Counted from the first letter of the stretch, positions 8,067 through 17,543 are shown. The stretch is DNA of 64,000 bases from Mycolicibacterium vulneris (GCF_002104765.1 NZ_NCXM01000020.1:1-64000), one strand, 5' to 3'. A program made the numbers and translations. Notes: a model not told the origin generated them from the letters alone.

Positions 8067-9580
8067 TTCGGTACCGCCAACTCTCCTGGTGACATATCCA
8101 TCGGTAGCGTGTCGTGCTCCACCAGCGCATCCGCCCGCGACAACGTCGGCCCCTGCGGCAGCAGCCGCAACGCCACCCACGGCGCCAGGCCCGGTTTCGT
8201 CTTGAGGCCCAACGCTTCTCGTACCTCGCGGGTATCGTCGACTCCGAACCGGGCACCCGCATCCGTGAGCCACCACAATGATTCGGTCGTCTTGGCTCCG
8301 GGATCGTTGCCGGTGACGGCCACGAAGTTCGCGTAGTCGGGCCCGAAGAAGACCTGGTCGGCTTCGCGCCCGGTGGTATCCGCCTTGACCAGCGACACCA
8401 CCCTGCTGACGTCCTTCTGTTCGACCGGAATGGTGGCGCCGGAGATGACCTGGACGCGGGCCCGATTCTCACCGGAGGTCTTCTGCCACCACCAGCAGGT
8501 CGCCGGGTTCTCGCGGATGTCCATCACGTTCAGCGGCGCGTCCGGGTACGACGACAGATCCAGCTTGTTGACCACCGGCATCTTCGCCAGCGCGGACGGC
8601 TCCACGGTCACCGGCTTGGTGTTACCCGGCCCGGCGTTCTGCAGGATCTGGGCCACCAGCGGCGGCAGCGTCTGCACGCCGTCGGCCAACACCAATGAAT
8701 ACTGTTGCGGCCCACTGATTTGCGGGGTGACGATCACCGTGCCGATCGGGCCCGGCGCGTTCGGGAACGACGCCCCGGCACCGGCATTCTGGATCTGCGG
8801 CACGGTAAGTTCCGGCCCCACCGGCAACGCGTCATAGAGGGCGCGGCTCATCGGCTTGGCCATGCTGACCTGCTCCGGGGTGAGACCCAACGGCAACAGC
8901 ACCGATCGGTTCGACCCGTCGATGCGGGAGCGGCGTCCATCCCGGATCACCCAGGCGTCCCCGCCGTAGTTCAGCACCACCGCGTCCGACCCCGTCAGCA
9001 CCCGCCGGTGGTTGCCCAGATCGGGGTTGCCGTCGATCACCGTCACCGTCACACCGGACGGCGCCCCGGCGCCGGTCGAGTTCGCCACGGTGTCGCAGAC
9101 CAACCAGGACGATGCGGCCGGGCTGGTCGGGTGGAAGCTGGACGGTGCACCGGGGATGCCCACCATCGGACCGCGCGGCAGGGTGGCGATCTGGTTGGAC
9201 TTGACCAGGTGCGGGTTGTCCGGGCGGCCGGTGATGAGGCGTGCCGACGCCAGGTTCAGCGCCGGGTACAGCTTGTCGCCGACGCGGACGTACAGGGCGC
9301 CCGAATCGCGGTCGGCGATGATCGGCGACTCGTTGATCTGACCGGCCGGGCTGATGAAGGAGTAGAGCAGCGCGCCGAGGCAGATCACCAGCGCGGCGGA
9401 GATCGATGCCACCACCGCCAGGTTCTGACGCCGTCCCGGCTCGACCTCCATGCGGACACGCCACCGGGTCAGTGCCATCGCGGTCCGGCGCGCAAGGAAC
9501 TGGTAGCCGGTCACCTGGGTCCGGGTCGACAGCCCGAGGCCGTACCCCGACCCGCGCTGCCCGCGACTCTCTTCCGCCAC
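8063..9580 (-). CDS. eccB5: ESX-5 membrane component EccB5
   Basis: The product is 505 residues, matching EccB5. It starts with GTG and the conserved A-E-E-S-R-G-Q-R-G-S-G-Y-G-L-G-L. A cytosolic N-terminus of about 50 residues is followed by one membrane helix at about 55-78 (AVVASISAALVICLGALLYS) and a large periplasmic domain. EccB binds EccC and forms part of the hexameric inner-membrane pore of type VII secretion. It is first in the minus-strand operon and is coupled to eccC5. The upstream neighbour malQ, divergent, is the same as in M. tuberculosis (Rv1781c-Rv1782). Confidence 0.97.
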   Translation of the reverse strand: MAEESRGQRGSGYGLGLSTRTQVTGYQFLARRTAMALTRWRVRMEVEPGRRQNLAVVASISAALVICLGALLYSFISPAGQINESPIIADRDSGALYVRVGDKLYPALNLASARLITGRPDNPHLVKSNQIATLPRGPMVGIPGAPSSFHPTSPAASSWLVCDTVANSTGAGAPSGVTVTVIDGNPDLGNHRRVLTGSDAVVLNYGGDAWVIRDGRRSRIDGSNRSVLLPLGLTPEQVSMAKPMSRALYDALPVGPELTVPQIQNAGAGASFPNAPGPIGTVIVTPQISGPQQYSLVLADGVQTLPPLVAQILQNAGPGNTKPVTVEPSALAKMPVVNKLDLSSYPDAPLNVMDIRENPATCWWWQKTSGENRARVQVISGATIPVEQKDVSRVVSLVKADTTGREADQVFFGPDYANFVAVTGNDPGAKTTESLWWLTDAGARFGVDDTREVREALGLKTKPGLAPWVALRLLPQGPTLSRADALVEHDTLPMDMSPGELAVPK

Positions 9581-10007
9581 TTAATTCACCATCCGGTCTA
9601 CTGATGCGCCTAAATTTTGTCCCACTGAACTGATCCAGCGCGAATTACATGACAACCGTAAGGCACCTGCGCGGACCTCGCCACGCGGCGCCAATGCCAT
9701 TCACTTCTACATCTCTTTATGCACCCGAAGCCGGCCGCGTTCGGCGCGCCGGAGGCGCCGGCGACGACGGCGGCGACATGCGCCTTTGAGCTGGCAGTTT
9801 CGTTTCCCCCACGGACGCGCCGACCGGATCCTTTTCGTCTCCTCGGAGCATCGTAGTGGCCGCGCGGCCTTTCGTCCTGTCGAGCGCACCAAAGCCCTTC
9901 TCGGAAGACGTCATAAATGAATGGCAGGCCACCACACAGCAAAGAACGCGCCAACTCGCGCCGGGTCCGAGTCGCAGGGCCGCGAATCCTGGCAGCAAGA
10001 TGGCGGT
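9581..10007. other. Divergent intergenic region eccB5/malQ
   Basis: A 427-bp region between two divergent genes must carry both promoters. No conserved small protein is recognisable. No clear -10/-35 pair or strong palindrome was found by eye. Reading frames here are Arg/Pro-rich and look like non-coding high-GC sequence. Confidence 0.6.
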
Positions 10008-12188
10008 ATGACTGAACTCGCGCCGTCGCTGATCGAACTCGCCCGGAGGTACGGCATCGCGACGGAATACGAGGACTGGACCGGCCGGCGGGTGCGGGTC
10101 TCCGAGACCACGCTGAAGGCCGTGCTGGGTGCCCTCGGCGTCGCGGCCGACAACGAGCAGGAGCGCAACGTCGCGCTGACCGCGAAGCTGCGGGCGCACT
10201 GGGCGCGCCGGCTGCCGGCGACCATCGTCGGGCGCACCGGCGAGCCGATCCGGTTCTGGGCGCATGTCACCCACGGCGATCCCGCCGAGGTGTGGTTGCA
10301 GCTCGAAGACGGCACGGTGCGCGGCGGTGTCGAACAGGTCGACAACTTCACCCCGCCGTTCGACCTGGACGGCCGCTGGGTGGGCGAGGCCAGCTTTCTG
10401 CTGCCCTCCCATCTGCCGCTGGGCTATCACCGCGTGCACCTGCGCTCCGGCGACTCCGAGACCAGCACCGCACTGATCGTCACGCCGGACTGGCTCGGGC
10501 TGCCGGAGCGGCTCGGCGCCCGGCGCGCATGGGGCCTGGCCGCCCAGCTCTACAGCGTGCGGTCGCGGCAGTCGTGGGGCATCGGCGACCTGACCGATCT
10601 GACCGACCTGGCGGTGTGGTCGGCGTCGCGTCACGGCGCCGACTATCTCCTGGTCAATCCCCTGCACGCGGCGGCCCCGACCAAGCCGATGGAGCCGTCG
10701 CCGTACCTGCCGACATCGCGCCGCTTCGTCAACCCGATTTATCTTCACGTCGAGGCAATCCCCGAATTCGCCGACCTGACCAAGCGCAGCAGGGTCCGCC
10801 GGCTGCGTTCCGAGGTGCAGCAGCGCGCCGCCCGCGTCAACGCCATAGACCGCGACAGCTCATGGGCGGCCAAGCGGGCAGCACTCAAGCTGCTGCACGA
10901 GGAACCGCGGTCGGCGGGACGGGAGCTGTCCTACACCGCGTTCCGCGACCGGGAGGGCCGCGCGCTGGACGACTTCGCCACCTGGTGCGCGCTTGCCGAG
11001 AAGTACGGCGCCGACTGGCACGCCTGGCCCGAGGCGCTACAGCACCCGGACGCATCCGGGGTCGCGAACTTCGTCAAAAAACATTCGGAAACAGTCGATT
11101 TCCACCGCTGGCTGCAGTGGCAACTCGACGAGCAGCTGGCCGCGGCGCAGTCACAGGCGATCCGGGCCGGCATGTCATTGGGCGTCATGCATGACCTGGC
11201 CGTCGGCGTGCACCCCAATGGCGCCGACGCCTGGGCGCTGCAGGACGTGATGGCGCTGGGCGTCACCGCGGGCGCGCCGCCGGACGAGTTCAATCAGCTC
11301 GGCCAGGACTGGTCCCAACCGCCGTGGCGGCCAGACCGATTGGAGGAGCACGAATATCGGCCGTTTCGCGCGCTGATCCGCGCGGTGCTGCGGCACGCCG
11401 GCGGGGTGCGCATCGACCACATCATCGGCTTGTTCCGGCTCTGGTGGATCCCACGCGGCACCTCGCCCACCGAGGGCACCTACGTGCGGTACGACCACGA
11501 GGCCATGATCGGCATCGTCGCGCTGGAAGCGCACCGCGCCGGCGCGGTCGTGGTCGGGGAGGACCTGGGCACGGTCGAGCCGTGGGTGCGCGACTACCTC
11601 TTGTTGCGGGGCCTGCTTGGCACCTCGATCCTCTGGTTCGAGCTGGACCGCGACGGGAACGGCGGCCCCCTGCCCGCCGAGCGCTGGCGCGAATACTGCC
11701 TGTCTTCGGTCACCACGCACGACCTGCCTCCAACGGCCGGCTATCTGGCGGGTGACCATGTGCGGCTGCGGGATTCGCTGGGGCTGCTGACCCGTCCCGT
11801 CGAGGAGGAGCTCGAGTCCGACCGGACGGAGCTGGCGGCGTGGATGGCCGAGCTGCGTCGGGTCGGGTTGCTCGAGGACGGCGAAGAGAACCCCGAGCAG
11901 GTCGTGCTGGCGCTGTACCGCTACCTGGGCAGGACGCCGTCGCGGCTGCTGGGCGTGGCGCTGACTGACGCCGTGGGTGACCGCCGGACTCAGAATCAGC
12001 CCGGCACCACCGACGAGTACCCGAACTGGCGGGTGCCGTTGACGGGCCCCGACGGGAGCGCGGTGATGCTCGAGGACGTGTTCACCGATCCGCGCACCGC
12101 CACGCTCGCCGAAGCCGTGCGCGCAGCGATCGCGCCCGTCGCCACCGAAAGTGCGACCCGCCAGCCGCCCCGTCGGGTGCCTTGTTAG
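10008..12188 (+). CDS. malQ: 4-alpha-glucanotransferase (amylomaltase) MalQ
   Basis: The product is 726 residues, starting MTELAPSLIELARRYGIATE, the conserved start of mycobacterial MalQ. An N-terminal extension of about 140 residues precedes the GH77 barrel. GH77 signatures are visible: L-V-N-P-L-H-A-A, S-P-Y-L-P-T-S-R-R-F-N-P, G-V-R-I-D-H-I-I-G-L-F-R-L-W-W with the nucleophile Asp, G-E-D-L-G-T-V with the acid/base Glu, and S-S-V-T-T-H-D-L-P. The enzyme moves malto-oligosaccharide segments between glucans in cytosolic glycogen/maltose metabolism. It sits next to eccB5 as in M. tuberculosis; beyond this gene the M. tuberculosis gene order is lost. Confidence 0.96.
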   Translation: MTELAPSLIELARRYGIATEYEDWTGRRVRVSETTLKAVLGALGVAADNEQERNVALTAKLRAHWARRLPATIVGRTGEPIRFWAHVTHGDPAEVWLQLEDGTVRGGVEQVDNFTPPFDLDGRWVGEASFLLPSHLPLGYHRVHLRSGDSETSTALIVTPDWLGLPERLGARRAWGLAAQLYSVRSRQSWGIGDLTDLTDLAVWSASRHGADYLLVNPLHAAAPTKPMEPSPYLPTSRRFVNPIYLHVEAIPEFADLTKRSRVRRLRSEVQQRAARVNAIDRDSSWAAKRAALKLLHEEPRSAGRELSYTAFRDREGRALDDFATWCALAEKYGADWHAWPEALQHPDASGVANFVKKHSETVDFHRWLQWQLDEQLAAAQSQAIRAGMSLGVMHDLAVGVHPNGADAWALQDVMALGVTAGAPPDEFNQLGQDWSQPPWRPDRLEEHEYRPFRALIRAVLRHAGGVRIDHIIGLFRLWWIPRGTSPTEGTYVRYDHEAMIGIVALEAHRAGAVVVGEDLGTVEPWVRDYLLLRGLLGTSILWFELDRDGNGGPLPAERWREYCLSSVTTHDLPPTAGYLAGDHVRLRDSLGLLTRPVEEELESDRTELAAWMAELRRVGLLEDGEENPEQVVLALYRYLGRTPSRLLGVALTDAVGDRRTQNQPGTTDEYPNWRVPLTGPDGSAVMLEDVFTDPRTATLAEAVRAAIAPVATESATRQPPRRVPC

Positions 12189-12199
12189 CTTCAAAAGCC

Positions 12200-13081
12200 A
12201 TGAAGGTCTCAGTCGTGGCCCCGGTCGCCGACGGTGTCACTGCGGACCCCCAGTGGATGGTGGCCTTCGCGCGTCACCTCGAAGCCTGCGGGTTCGAATC
12301 GATCGTCGTCGTCGAGCACACCGTGTTGCTCACCCGCTACGACAGCGTCTACCCCTACGACGACTCGGGGCGCGTCGGACTGACCCCAGACTGCCCGATC
12401 CCGGATCCCCTTGACCTGCTTGCCTTTCTGGCCGGCCAGACCAGCCACCTGGGCCTGGCCACCGGCGTGCTGGTTCTGCCCAACCACCACCCGGTGGTGC
12501 TGGCCAAGCGGGCCGCCACCGTCGACGCCCTGTCCGGCGGCAGGCTGCGCCTGTGTGTGGGCGTGGGCTGGCTGAAGGAGGAGCTGGCCGCCTGCGATGT
12601 GGATTTCGACAGCCGGGGCCGACGGGCCGACGAGCAGCTGGCCGTCATGCGGGAGCTGTGGGCTCCGCGGTCCGGCGGGGCGTCTTTCGCGGGCGAATTC
12701 TTCAACTTCGAGAATGTTATGAGTTTTCCGAAACCCGCTGCAGCGGAACGCCTCCCGATTCACATCGGCGGGCACAGCCGAGCCGCCGCACGCCGCGCCG
12801 GACGCGTCGGCGACGGCTTCCAGCCGCTCGGGGTGACCGGGCCGCGTCTCGCGTCGCTGATCGCGCTCATGCGCGACGAGGCAACGGGGGCGGGCCGTGA
12901 TCCGGCGGCGCTGGAGGTGTCGCTGGGCCACGCCGTCGCCAAGATCGACGCCGAGCGCGCGGCCGCCCTCGCCGATCAGGGCGCCGACCGTCTGGTGCTG
13001 GCCATGCCGCCGACCACCGATATCGAGCAGGCCAAAGACCTGTTGTCGGCGTGTGCGCAACGGCTGTCCCTAAAATCATGA
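12200..13081 (+). CDS. LLM-class F420-dependent oxidoreductase
   Basis: The product is 293 residues and a luciferase-like monooxygenase fold (TIM barrel). Visible marks include T-G-V-L-V-L-P-N-H-H-P-V-V-L-A-K-R and L-S-G-G-R-L-R-L-C-V-G-V-G-W, typical of the mycobacterial Rv2161c-like F420 subfamily. Such proteins use reduced F420 or FMN to reduce or oxygenate small substrates; the substrate is unknown here. The start is the ATG at 12200, which lies 11 bp after the malQ stop. Its stop overlaps the next gene's ATG (ATGA), so the two are coupled and probably act together. Confidence 0.88.
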   Translation: MKVSVVAPVADGVTADPQWMVAFARHLEACGFESIVVVEHTVLLTRYDSVYPYDDSGRVGLTPDCPIPDPLDLLAFLAGQTSHLGLATGVLVLPNHHPVVLAKRAATVDALSGGRLRLCVGVGWLKEELAACDVDFDSRGRRADEQLAVMRELWAPRSGGASFAGEFFNFENVMSFPKPAAAERLPIHIGGHSRAAARRAGRVGDGFQPLGVTGPRLASLIALMRDEATGAGRDPAALEVSLGHAVAKIDAERAAALADQGADRLVLAMPPTTDIEQAKDLLSACAQRLSLKS

Positions 13082-13548
13082 CGCTGTCGGCCGACCAGCG
13101 GGCCGCGCTGAGCGATCTGGTGCACCGGTACGCCGCCAACATCGATGACCGCGAATTCGGAACTGTTGCAAGCCTTTTCGTTGTCGACGCCGAACTGGTG
13201 GTGCCTTCACCCCCGGCCGATCTGTTGCCGATCCATTCGCATCGCGGCCGCGACGCCATCACCGCCGCGGTCGCGGCCGTCGCCGCCGTCGCCCGCACCG
13301 AGCACGCGATCATCGGTGAGGTGTACGACGCGGCCGCGCGACCCGGCACCGCGCGCGGGCGGATCGCGTGCGTCGCGCACCACTGGAGCGAGCGCGGCGG
13401 CGAGCTGGTGGACGTGGCATGGCACCTGCGTTACGACGACGAGTATGTGCTGACCGATGCGGGCTGGCGGATCAGCTGCAGGTCACTGACGATCCACGCC
13501 ATCGAGACCCGCCCGGTGCGCCGGCTGCTGCCGCACGACCCGGCCTAG
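13078..13548 (+). CDS. SnoaL/NTF2-like domain protein
   Basis: The product is 156 residues starting MTLSADQRAALSDLVHRYA. The pattern L-x-x-L-x-x-R-Y-A-x-x-I-D-D-R-E-F followed by a strand-rich core and H-x-W-S-E-R is that of SnoaL-like/NTF2-like proteins, a cone-shaped fold used by isomerases, dehydratases and ring hydroxylase beta subunits. The start overlaps the stop of the F420-type oxidoreductase by four bases. A role as a small-molecule enzyme or partner of that oxidoreductase is an inference from coupling. Confidence 0.8.
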   Translation: MTLSADQRAALSDLVHRYAANIDDREFGTVASLFVVDAELVVPSPPADLLPIHSHRGRDAITAAVAAVAAVARTEHAIIGEVYDAAARPGTARGRIACVAHHWSERGGELVDVAWHLRYDDEYVLTDAGWRISCRSLTIHAIETRPVRRLLPHDPA

Positions 13549-13738
13549 CGTGTTGGCAGCAGGTTATGCGCACACTCACAGCTGAACTCATCGGTTCGTA
13601 TCTGCGGCGCAAATCGGCGCTTTCTTTGGGTAGGTGCGGCTAACACCGTTCGCCCTCGGCCGGATTCTGCGCACTCGGCAGAGTACTTCGGGCGTCACCA
13701 AACACTCTGAGCCGCGGCGCGCCTCACCTCCGTCAAGT

Positions 13739-13765
13739 CGTTTGTCCGAACGGCCATTCGGGTAG
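13739..13765 (+). promoter_or_regulatory. SigF-type promoter of the UsfY-like gene
   Basis: CGTTT at 13739-13743, a 16-bp spacer and GGGTAG at 13760-13765 fit the mycobacterial SigF consensus (GGWWT or GTTT, about 16 bp, GGGTAY). The -10 element is 45 bp before the ATG of the UsfY-like gene, which also has an AGGAGA ribosome site. UsfY family genes are classical SigF-regulon members, which supports the call. The remaining 13549-13738 gap shows no gene. Confidence 0.72.
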
Positions 13766-13810
13766 CACAAACACATCGGCCGAAACGGATGTGACCGTAG
13801 AGGAGACGCC

Positions 13811-14095
13811 ATGGGGCACAACCCTGTCGACCACGATCGGACGACTGACCGGTATGCGCACGGATCGGCGCCTGCCGCGGCACAAACACCCGGGCTCGTC
13901 GTCGTCGCGGCGGCCGCGCTGGCGTTCGCGGTGTGCGTGGTGAATTTCGCGCTGGGCGAGGCCGGCGCCGGTGTTGCCGCCGCCATCATCTCGATGCTCG
14001 CGTTCGGGGCCGGCCTGTCGTGGCTGGGGATGGACCGCAGGCGAATTCGCGACGCGGAGCGACAGTGGGTGGTCAGGCACCCGGCGGCCCGGTAG
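13811..14095 (+). CDS. UsfY-like small membrane protein
   Basis: The product is 94 residues with two predicted membrane helices (about 28-50 and 54-72) and a basic tail M-D-R-R-R-I-R-D-A-E-R-Q-W-V-V-R-H-P. The R-R-I-R-x5-W-x3-H-P ending resembles the UsfY family encoded upstream of sigF in M. tuberculosis. AGGAGA sits four bases before the ATG and a SigF-type promoter is upstream, so it is likely a general-stress gene. The molecular function of UsfY is unknown. It converges on the SRPBCC gene with only five bases between stops. Confidence 0.7.
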   Translation: MGHNPVDHDRTTDRYAHGSAPAAAQTPGLVVVAAAALAFAVCVVNFALGEAGAGVAAAIISMLAFGAGLSWLGMDRRRIRDAERQWVVRHPAAR

Positions 14096-14100
14096 ACCGG

Positions 14101-14529
14101 CTACTGCAGGGCCGCGAGGTTGTTCACGGACTTTTGCACGTCGGAGCGCAGCACCCGGGCGACCAATCCCCCGACCGGCCCGCTGAGCAAACCGCCGCCA
14201 AGATCCGCGGTGAGGTGAAACGTCGACCCGGGGTGATCATCGCTGACGGTCATCGCCACCGTGAGGCGGATGCCGCCGCGTCCGCGGCCCTGCAGCTCAA
14301 TCGCTTTCGGCTCGTCGTACCGGGTGACCTCCCAGTGGATGACGTTGCGAAAGCCCTTGACCTTGACGCACGACGAGACACAGGTGCCCTTCTCGATCTT
14401 GTCGGGCACCGGCCCCCGCCACCCGGCGAAAATCGTCATCCACTCGCCGAATCGATCCAGGTCGGAGGCCAACTTCCACGCTGCTTCCGGTTCTACCTGC
14501 GACTTCACCGAGACATCTACGCGAGCCAA
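14101..14529 (-). CDS. SRPBCC (START-like) family protein, TTG start
   Basis: The product is 142 residues from an unusual TTG start. This start was chosen because GGGAGGA is placed five bases before it and the protein then reads L-A-R-V-D-V-S-V, matching the M-A-K-V-D-V-S start of mycobacterial relatives such as Rv0910. The family pattern P-E-A-A-W-K-L-A-S-D-L-x-R-F-G-E-W and V-S-S-x-V-K-V-K-G-F-R-N is clear. SRPBCC proteins have a deep hydrophobic pocket for lipids or polyketides; some relatives act as toxin-like partners, but no antitoxin is next to it here. Confidence 0.85.
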   Translation of the reverse strand: MARVDVSVKSQVEPEAAWKLASDLDRFGEWMTIFAGWRGPVPDKIEKGTCVSSCVKVKGFRNVIHWEVTRYDEPKAIELQGRGRGGIRLTVAMTVSDDHPGSTFHLTADLGGGLLSGPVGGLVARVLRSDVQKSVNNLAALQ

Positions 14530-14640
14530 AGTTTTCCTCCCCTGGCGGATCAGGACGCCGTCGACGTACGTGCCGGCGACAAACACACATTCGTGGCTGA
14601 GTACCCCGACACCCTCACCCGTATTCGTGGGCCCGGACGC

Positions 14641-15198
14641 TCAGGGCCAGGCCTGCTCCAGCTGCTGAGCCACGTCGATGATCTGCGCCGCCTGCGACTG
14701 GGGCGCGTCGATCTCGGTGGCGACGTACTGCGCGATGAAGCGCCGGATCTCACCGTCGACACCGGCCAGGATCCGCAACACCTCGCCGCGGATCGACTTC
14801 GACGAGACGTTGACGGTGATGTCGGAGGGCCGCGGCTTGGCGACGTCGACGATCAACAACAGCGGCTCGGCCGCACGCGCGGTCGCGCGCAACTGGATGT
14901 CCCCGGAGACCACAAATCGCTGCTTATCGAGCCACAGGTCGACCAGCAGGTCGATCGAGAGCGGAATGTGGATGACGAAGGTGATGCTGTCGCCGAGCCG
15001 CCGAGTGACCCGCGGGTCCTGGATCTTGACGTTGGCGCTGACTTTGGCGATCCCGCCCGGCCCCTGCGCTATCGGCTCCATGGCGAACTCACTCCCGGCG
15101 ATGTCGGCGAACGCGGCAGCGACCCGCTCGGGGGTGACGGCAACCTCGAAGAACCTGCGGCCAAACTCCTCGTAGGTGACATAATCGTGATTCGTCAT
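14641..15198 (-). CDS. DUF2505 domain protein (SRPBCC-like fold)
   Basis: The product is 185 residues starting MTNHDYVTYEEFGRRFFEVA; longer upstream starts would add an unconserved stretch. The central pattern V-T-R-R-L-G-D-S-I-T-F-V-I-H-I-P and the S-S-K-S-I-R-G-E-V segment are typical of actinobacterial DUF2505, a relative of the lipid-binding START/SRPBCC fold. It follows the same direction as the SRPBCC gene 111 bp downstream, so two lipid-binding-fold proteins sit together. The precise function is unknown. It is divergent from the DUF4407 gene. Confidence 0.82.
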   Translation of the reverse strand: MTNHDYVTYEEFGRRFFEVAVTPERVAAAFADIAGSEFAMEPIAQGPGGIAKVSANVKIQDPRVTRRLGDSITFVIHIPLSIDLLVDLWLDKQRFVVSGDIQLRATARAAEPLLLIVDVAKPRPSDITVNVSSKSIRGEVLRILAGVDGEIRRFIAQYVATEIDAPQSQAAQIIDVAQQLEQAWP

Positions 15199-15425
15199 AG
15201 GCTTATACCGTCTCATGTCACCTGCCGGAACGGTCGCTTGATCTGCTCGCGTCGCAGGATTTCCGCCGCAGATCCCCTCTCGATGAACGAGCAAACCCGA
15301 TCGGTGCCAGGTGGGCGATCTGCGTCAATCCGAAGGTTTGTGAAGCGCGCCACAGGCGGGGCGCTTCGATTCGATGTGTCGGGCGGTGGCCTGCAAGGCT
15401 TGATGGTGGAGGTGTTTGGAGTCTC

Positions 15426-17252
15426 ATGCCCCAGGAAGTAACTGAGCAGCGCACGGGCCAGGTGTCGGGGGTGCTCATCTGGCTTGGCGGTGGACACCGG
15501 CGCGAGCTGGGTGAGCGTCACGAACGGTCCGCTCACGCGGTCGCGGGCGCGGTCGCGTTGTTGGGCGCGGTGCTGGCCTGGCTTGTCGCGACCCTGGCGA
15601 TCTGCGGGTCGGGCCGCTGGCCGCTGCCGGTCGTAGTTCCGTTCACCCTCGTCTTCGGCCTGCTGGTCGGCGCCATCACCCGCGGCACGATCCCGGGGCC
15701 GGACCGCAGCCGCCCCGGTGTGGTCGGACGCGCGGCGGTGGCGGCCGTGGTGGGCGTCGTCGTCGGTGAGCTCGCGGCGCTGGTCATTCTGTCCACCTCC
15801 ATCGACCATCGGCTCGACGAACGGGCGTTGCGCAACGCCGAATCCGCCCCCGCCGTCGCGCAGGCGTCGGCACCGCTACAGCAGACCCGGGATGCCCGCG
15901 CCGCGCTCGACGGCGCCGTCGCGCAGGCGCGGGACCGCCAGGACAAGGCCTTGGTGGTCGCGCGCTGCGAGTACCACCCGACGCCCGGCTGCCCGCAGAC
16001 CCGGATCACCGGGGATCCCGGGGCCGGGCCCGAAACACGGACGGCGAACGACCTTCTCGCCGATGCCCAGCACGAACTGGACACCGCGCTGGCGGCGCGA
16101 GACAGCCGCGCACCGGACCTGGACGCCGCGATTTCGCGACAGGAGGCGGCGCTGCGCGACGCGCGGGACGCCGTCGTGGCGGATGCGGGGCGGGGCCTGG
16201 GCGCGCGCTGGGTCGCGATGAATGACCTCACCTTCGCCGAGGCCGGGGCAATGAGCCTGCGGGTGCTGACGGTCGCGCTGTGCGTGCTGCTCTACCTGAC
16301 GCCGCTGATTCTGGGGTTGTGGCGAGGCGAGACAACCCACGATCGCCGCGCCACCTCGCGCGCCGAACGCGAACGCGCCGAACTCGACGCGGACACCGCC
16401 ATCGCGGTCAAGCGGGCCGAGGTGCGCCGCGAGGCCGAAATCCTCTGGGCCGAGCACCAACTTACCCAGGCACGGCTCGCCATCGAGGCGCAGACCGAGA
16501 TCGACCGCGAGCAGCAACGCCGCCGGGTCACGGAAGCCCTGGACGCTCCGGGGCACGCACCGTCGCAGCGGGCCTTCGAGCCGGCCGACGACGTGTATCT
16601 GCCGATCGCCGCCGAGGCCGAGGCGGCCAGCCGGGCCCTCACCCAACTGCCCGCGCCGCGCCCGACCGGCGGGCCGGGTAATGCCCAGACGCCGGACGTT
16701 CCGGAGAACCTGCCCGCTCCCCTGCCGGCGGGCGGCGAGGTCGAGGCCCACGAGGAACGGCACGCCCCGTTGATCCCGTCGATTCCGGACGCCACCAAGG
16801 CCGCGGCCCGCTGGATTCGCCCGCTGGTGCCGCCGTTCGTGGCGAAGGTGATCGACACCACCACCCAGCCACTGCGTAGCGCGCGCCAGGTGTTCGAAGG
16901 CGTCCTCGAAGAGACCGAGGAGATCACGTTCACGCTCAAGCGCAGCCGCAAAGTGACGGTCAACTCCGAGAGTGTAGACACGGAGCTGGCCGGACAGCCC
17001 GCGAGCACCGAAACTCCGCCGGCACGAACGGAGTTCGTCACCTCGTCGCGACAGGAACCCGGCAGCCGAGCGCACCGGCGGGTAACCGGTCGCCATTCCC
17101 ACTCGTCCTTGCCACGGCGCGCCGCAGACGATGCGGACCGCTTGTCGGTGGAGGCCGCGGAACACGGCCGTCGGCGTGCGCTGACGAAGCGGGACGGGCC
17201 ACCCGAATTGGATCCGCCGGACGGTCCGCGCCAGCTGCCGCCGCCGAAATAG
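15426..17252 (+). CDS. DUF4407 membrane protein
   Basis: The product is 608 residues. The start L-I-W-L-G-G-G is typical of DUF4407. Membrane helices are visible at about 38-60, 68-86 and 99-122, and a fourth at about 279-297. Between helices 3 and 4 lies a long Ala/Asp/Arg-rich segment likely to be coiled coil (residues 125-270), and another helical Glu/Arg-rich stretch follows helix 4 (315-375). The C-terminal 230 residues are Pro/Ala-rich and probably disordered, with a basic end. The function is unknown to me. It stands alone, with 290 bp of apparently empty sequence after it. Confidence 0.82.
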   Translation: MPQEVTEQRTGQVSGVLIWLGGGHRRELGERHERSAHAVAGAVALLGAVLAWLVATLAICGSGRWPLPVVVPFTLVFGLLVGAITRGTIPGPDRSRPGVVGRAAVAAVVGVVVGELAALVILSTSIDHRLDERALRNAESAPAVAQASAPLQQTRDARAALDGAVAQARDRQDKALVVARCEYHPTPGCPQTRITGDPGAGPETRTANDLLADAQHELDTALAARDSRAPDLDAAISRQEAALRDARDAVVADAGRGLGARWVAMNDLTFAEAGAMSLRVLTVALCVLLYLTPLILGLWRGETTHDRRATSRAERERAELDADTAIAVKRAEVRREAEILWAEHQLTQARLAIEAQTEIDREQQRRRVTEALDAPGHAPSQRAFEPADDVYLPIAAEAEAASRALTQLPAPRPTGGPGNAQTPDVPENLPAPLPAGGEVEAHEERHAPLIPSIPDATKAAARWIRPLVPPFVAKVIDTTTQPLRSARQVFEGVLEETEEITFTLKRSRKVTVNSESVDTELAGQPASTETPPARTEFVTSSRQEPGSRAHRRVTGRHSHSSLPRRAADDADRLSVEAAEHGRRRALTKRDGPPELDPPDGPRQLPPPK

Positions 17253-17543
17253 CTTGGCGTTATTCGGAACCGAACGCGTCGCGGAGTTCGGAAACGACCC
17301 TGTCGGTTGGTTCGACTCCTGAGCCCAGCGCGCGGATGATGTGACGGCACCATCTTGTCGCGTCGATCCGACGGCCCAGTGGTTTCGCTTTCCTTCAACA
17401 GAACCACGATTCCGAGCAATTTCCATCGTATTTGGTGCCCTGGGCGCGGATGCACCCACCCTGGCGGCAGGGAAATGTCAGCCGGTCGCGTCACACCAGC
17501 CGCCCCACCGGATGACCGGCACCACTGCAGAGGAAGCTCAACG

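Noticed and set aside
5022..8336. A 1104-codon open frame antisense to eccC5
   Set aside because: It is a shadow frame of a high-GC gene: composition is Arg/His/Gln/Val-rich, no domain is recognisable, and the opposite strand encodes a full-length, motif-complete EccC5.
17308..17320. GGTTCGACTCC, resembling a tRNA T-arm
   Set aside because: The adjacent bases do not form the T-stem, and no acceptor stem or anticodon arm lies at the needed distances.
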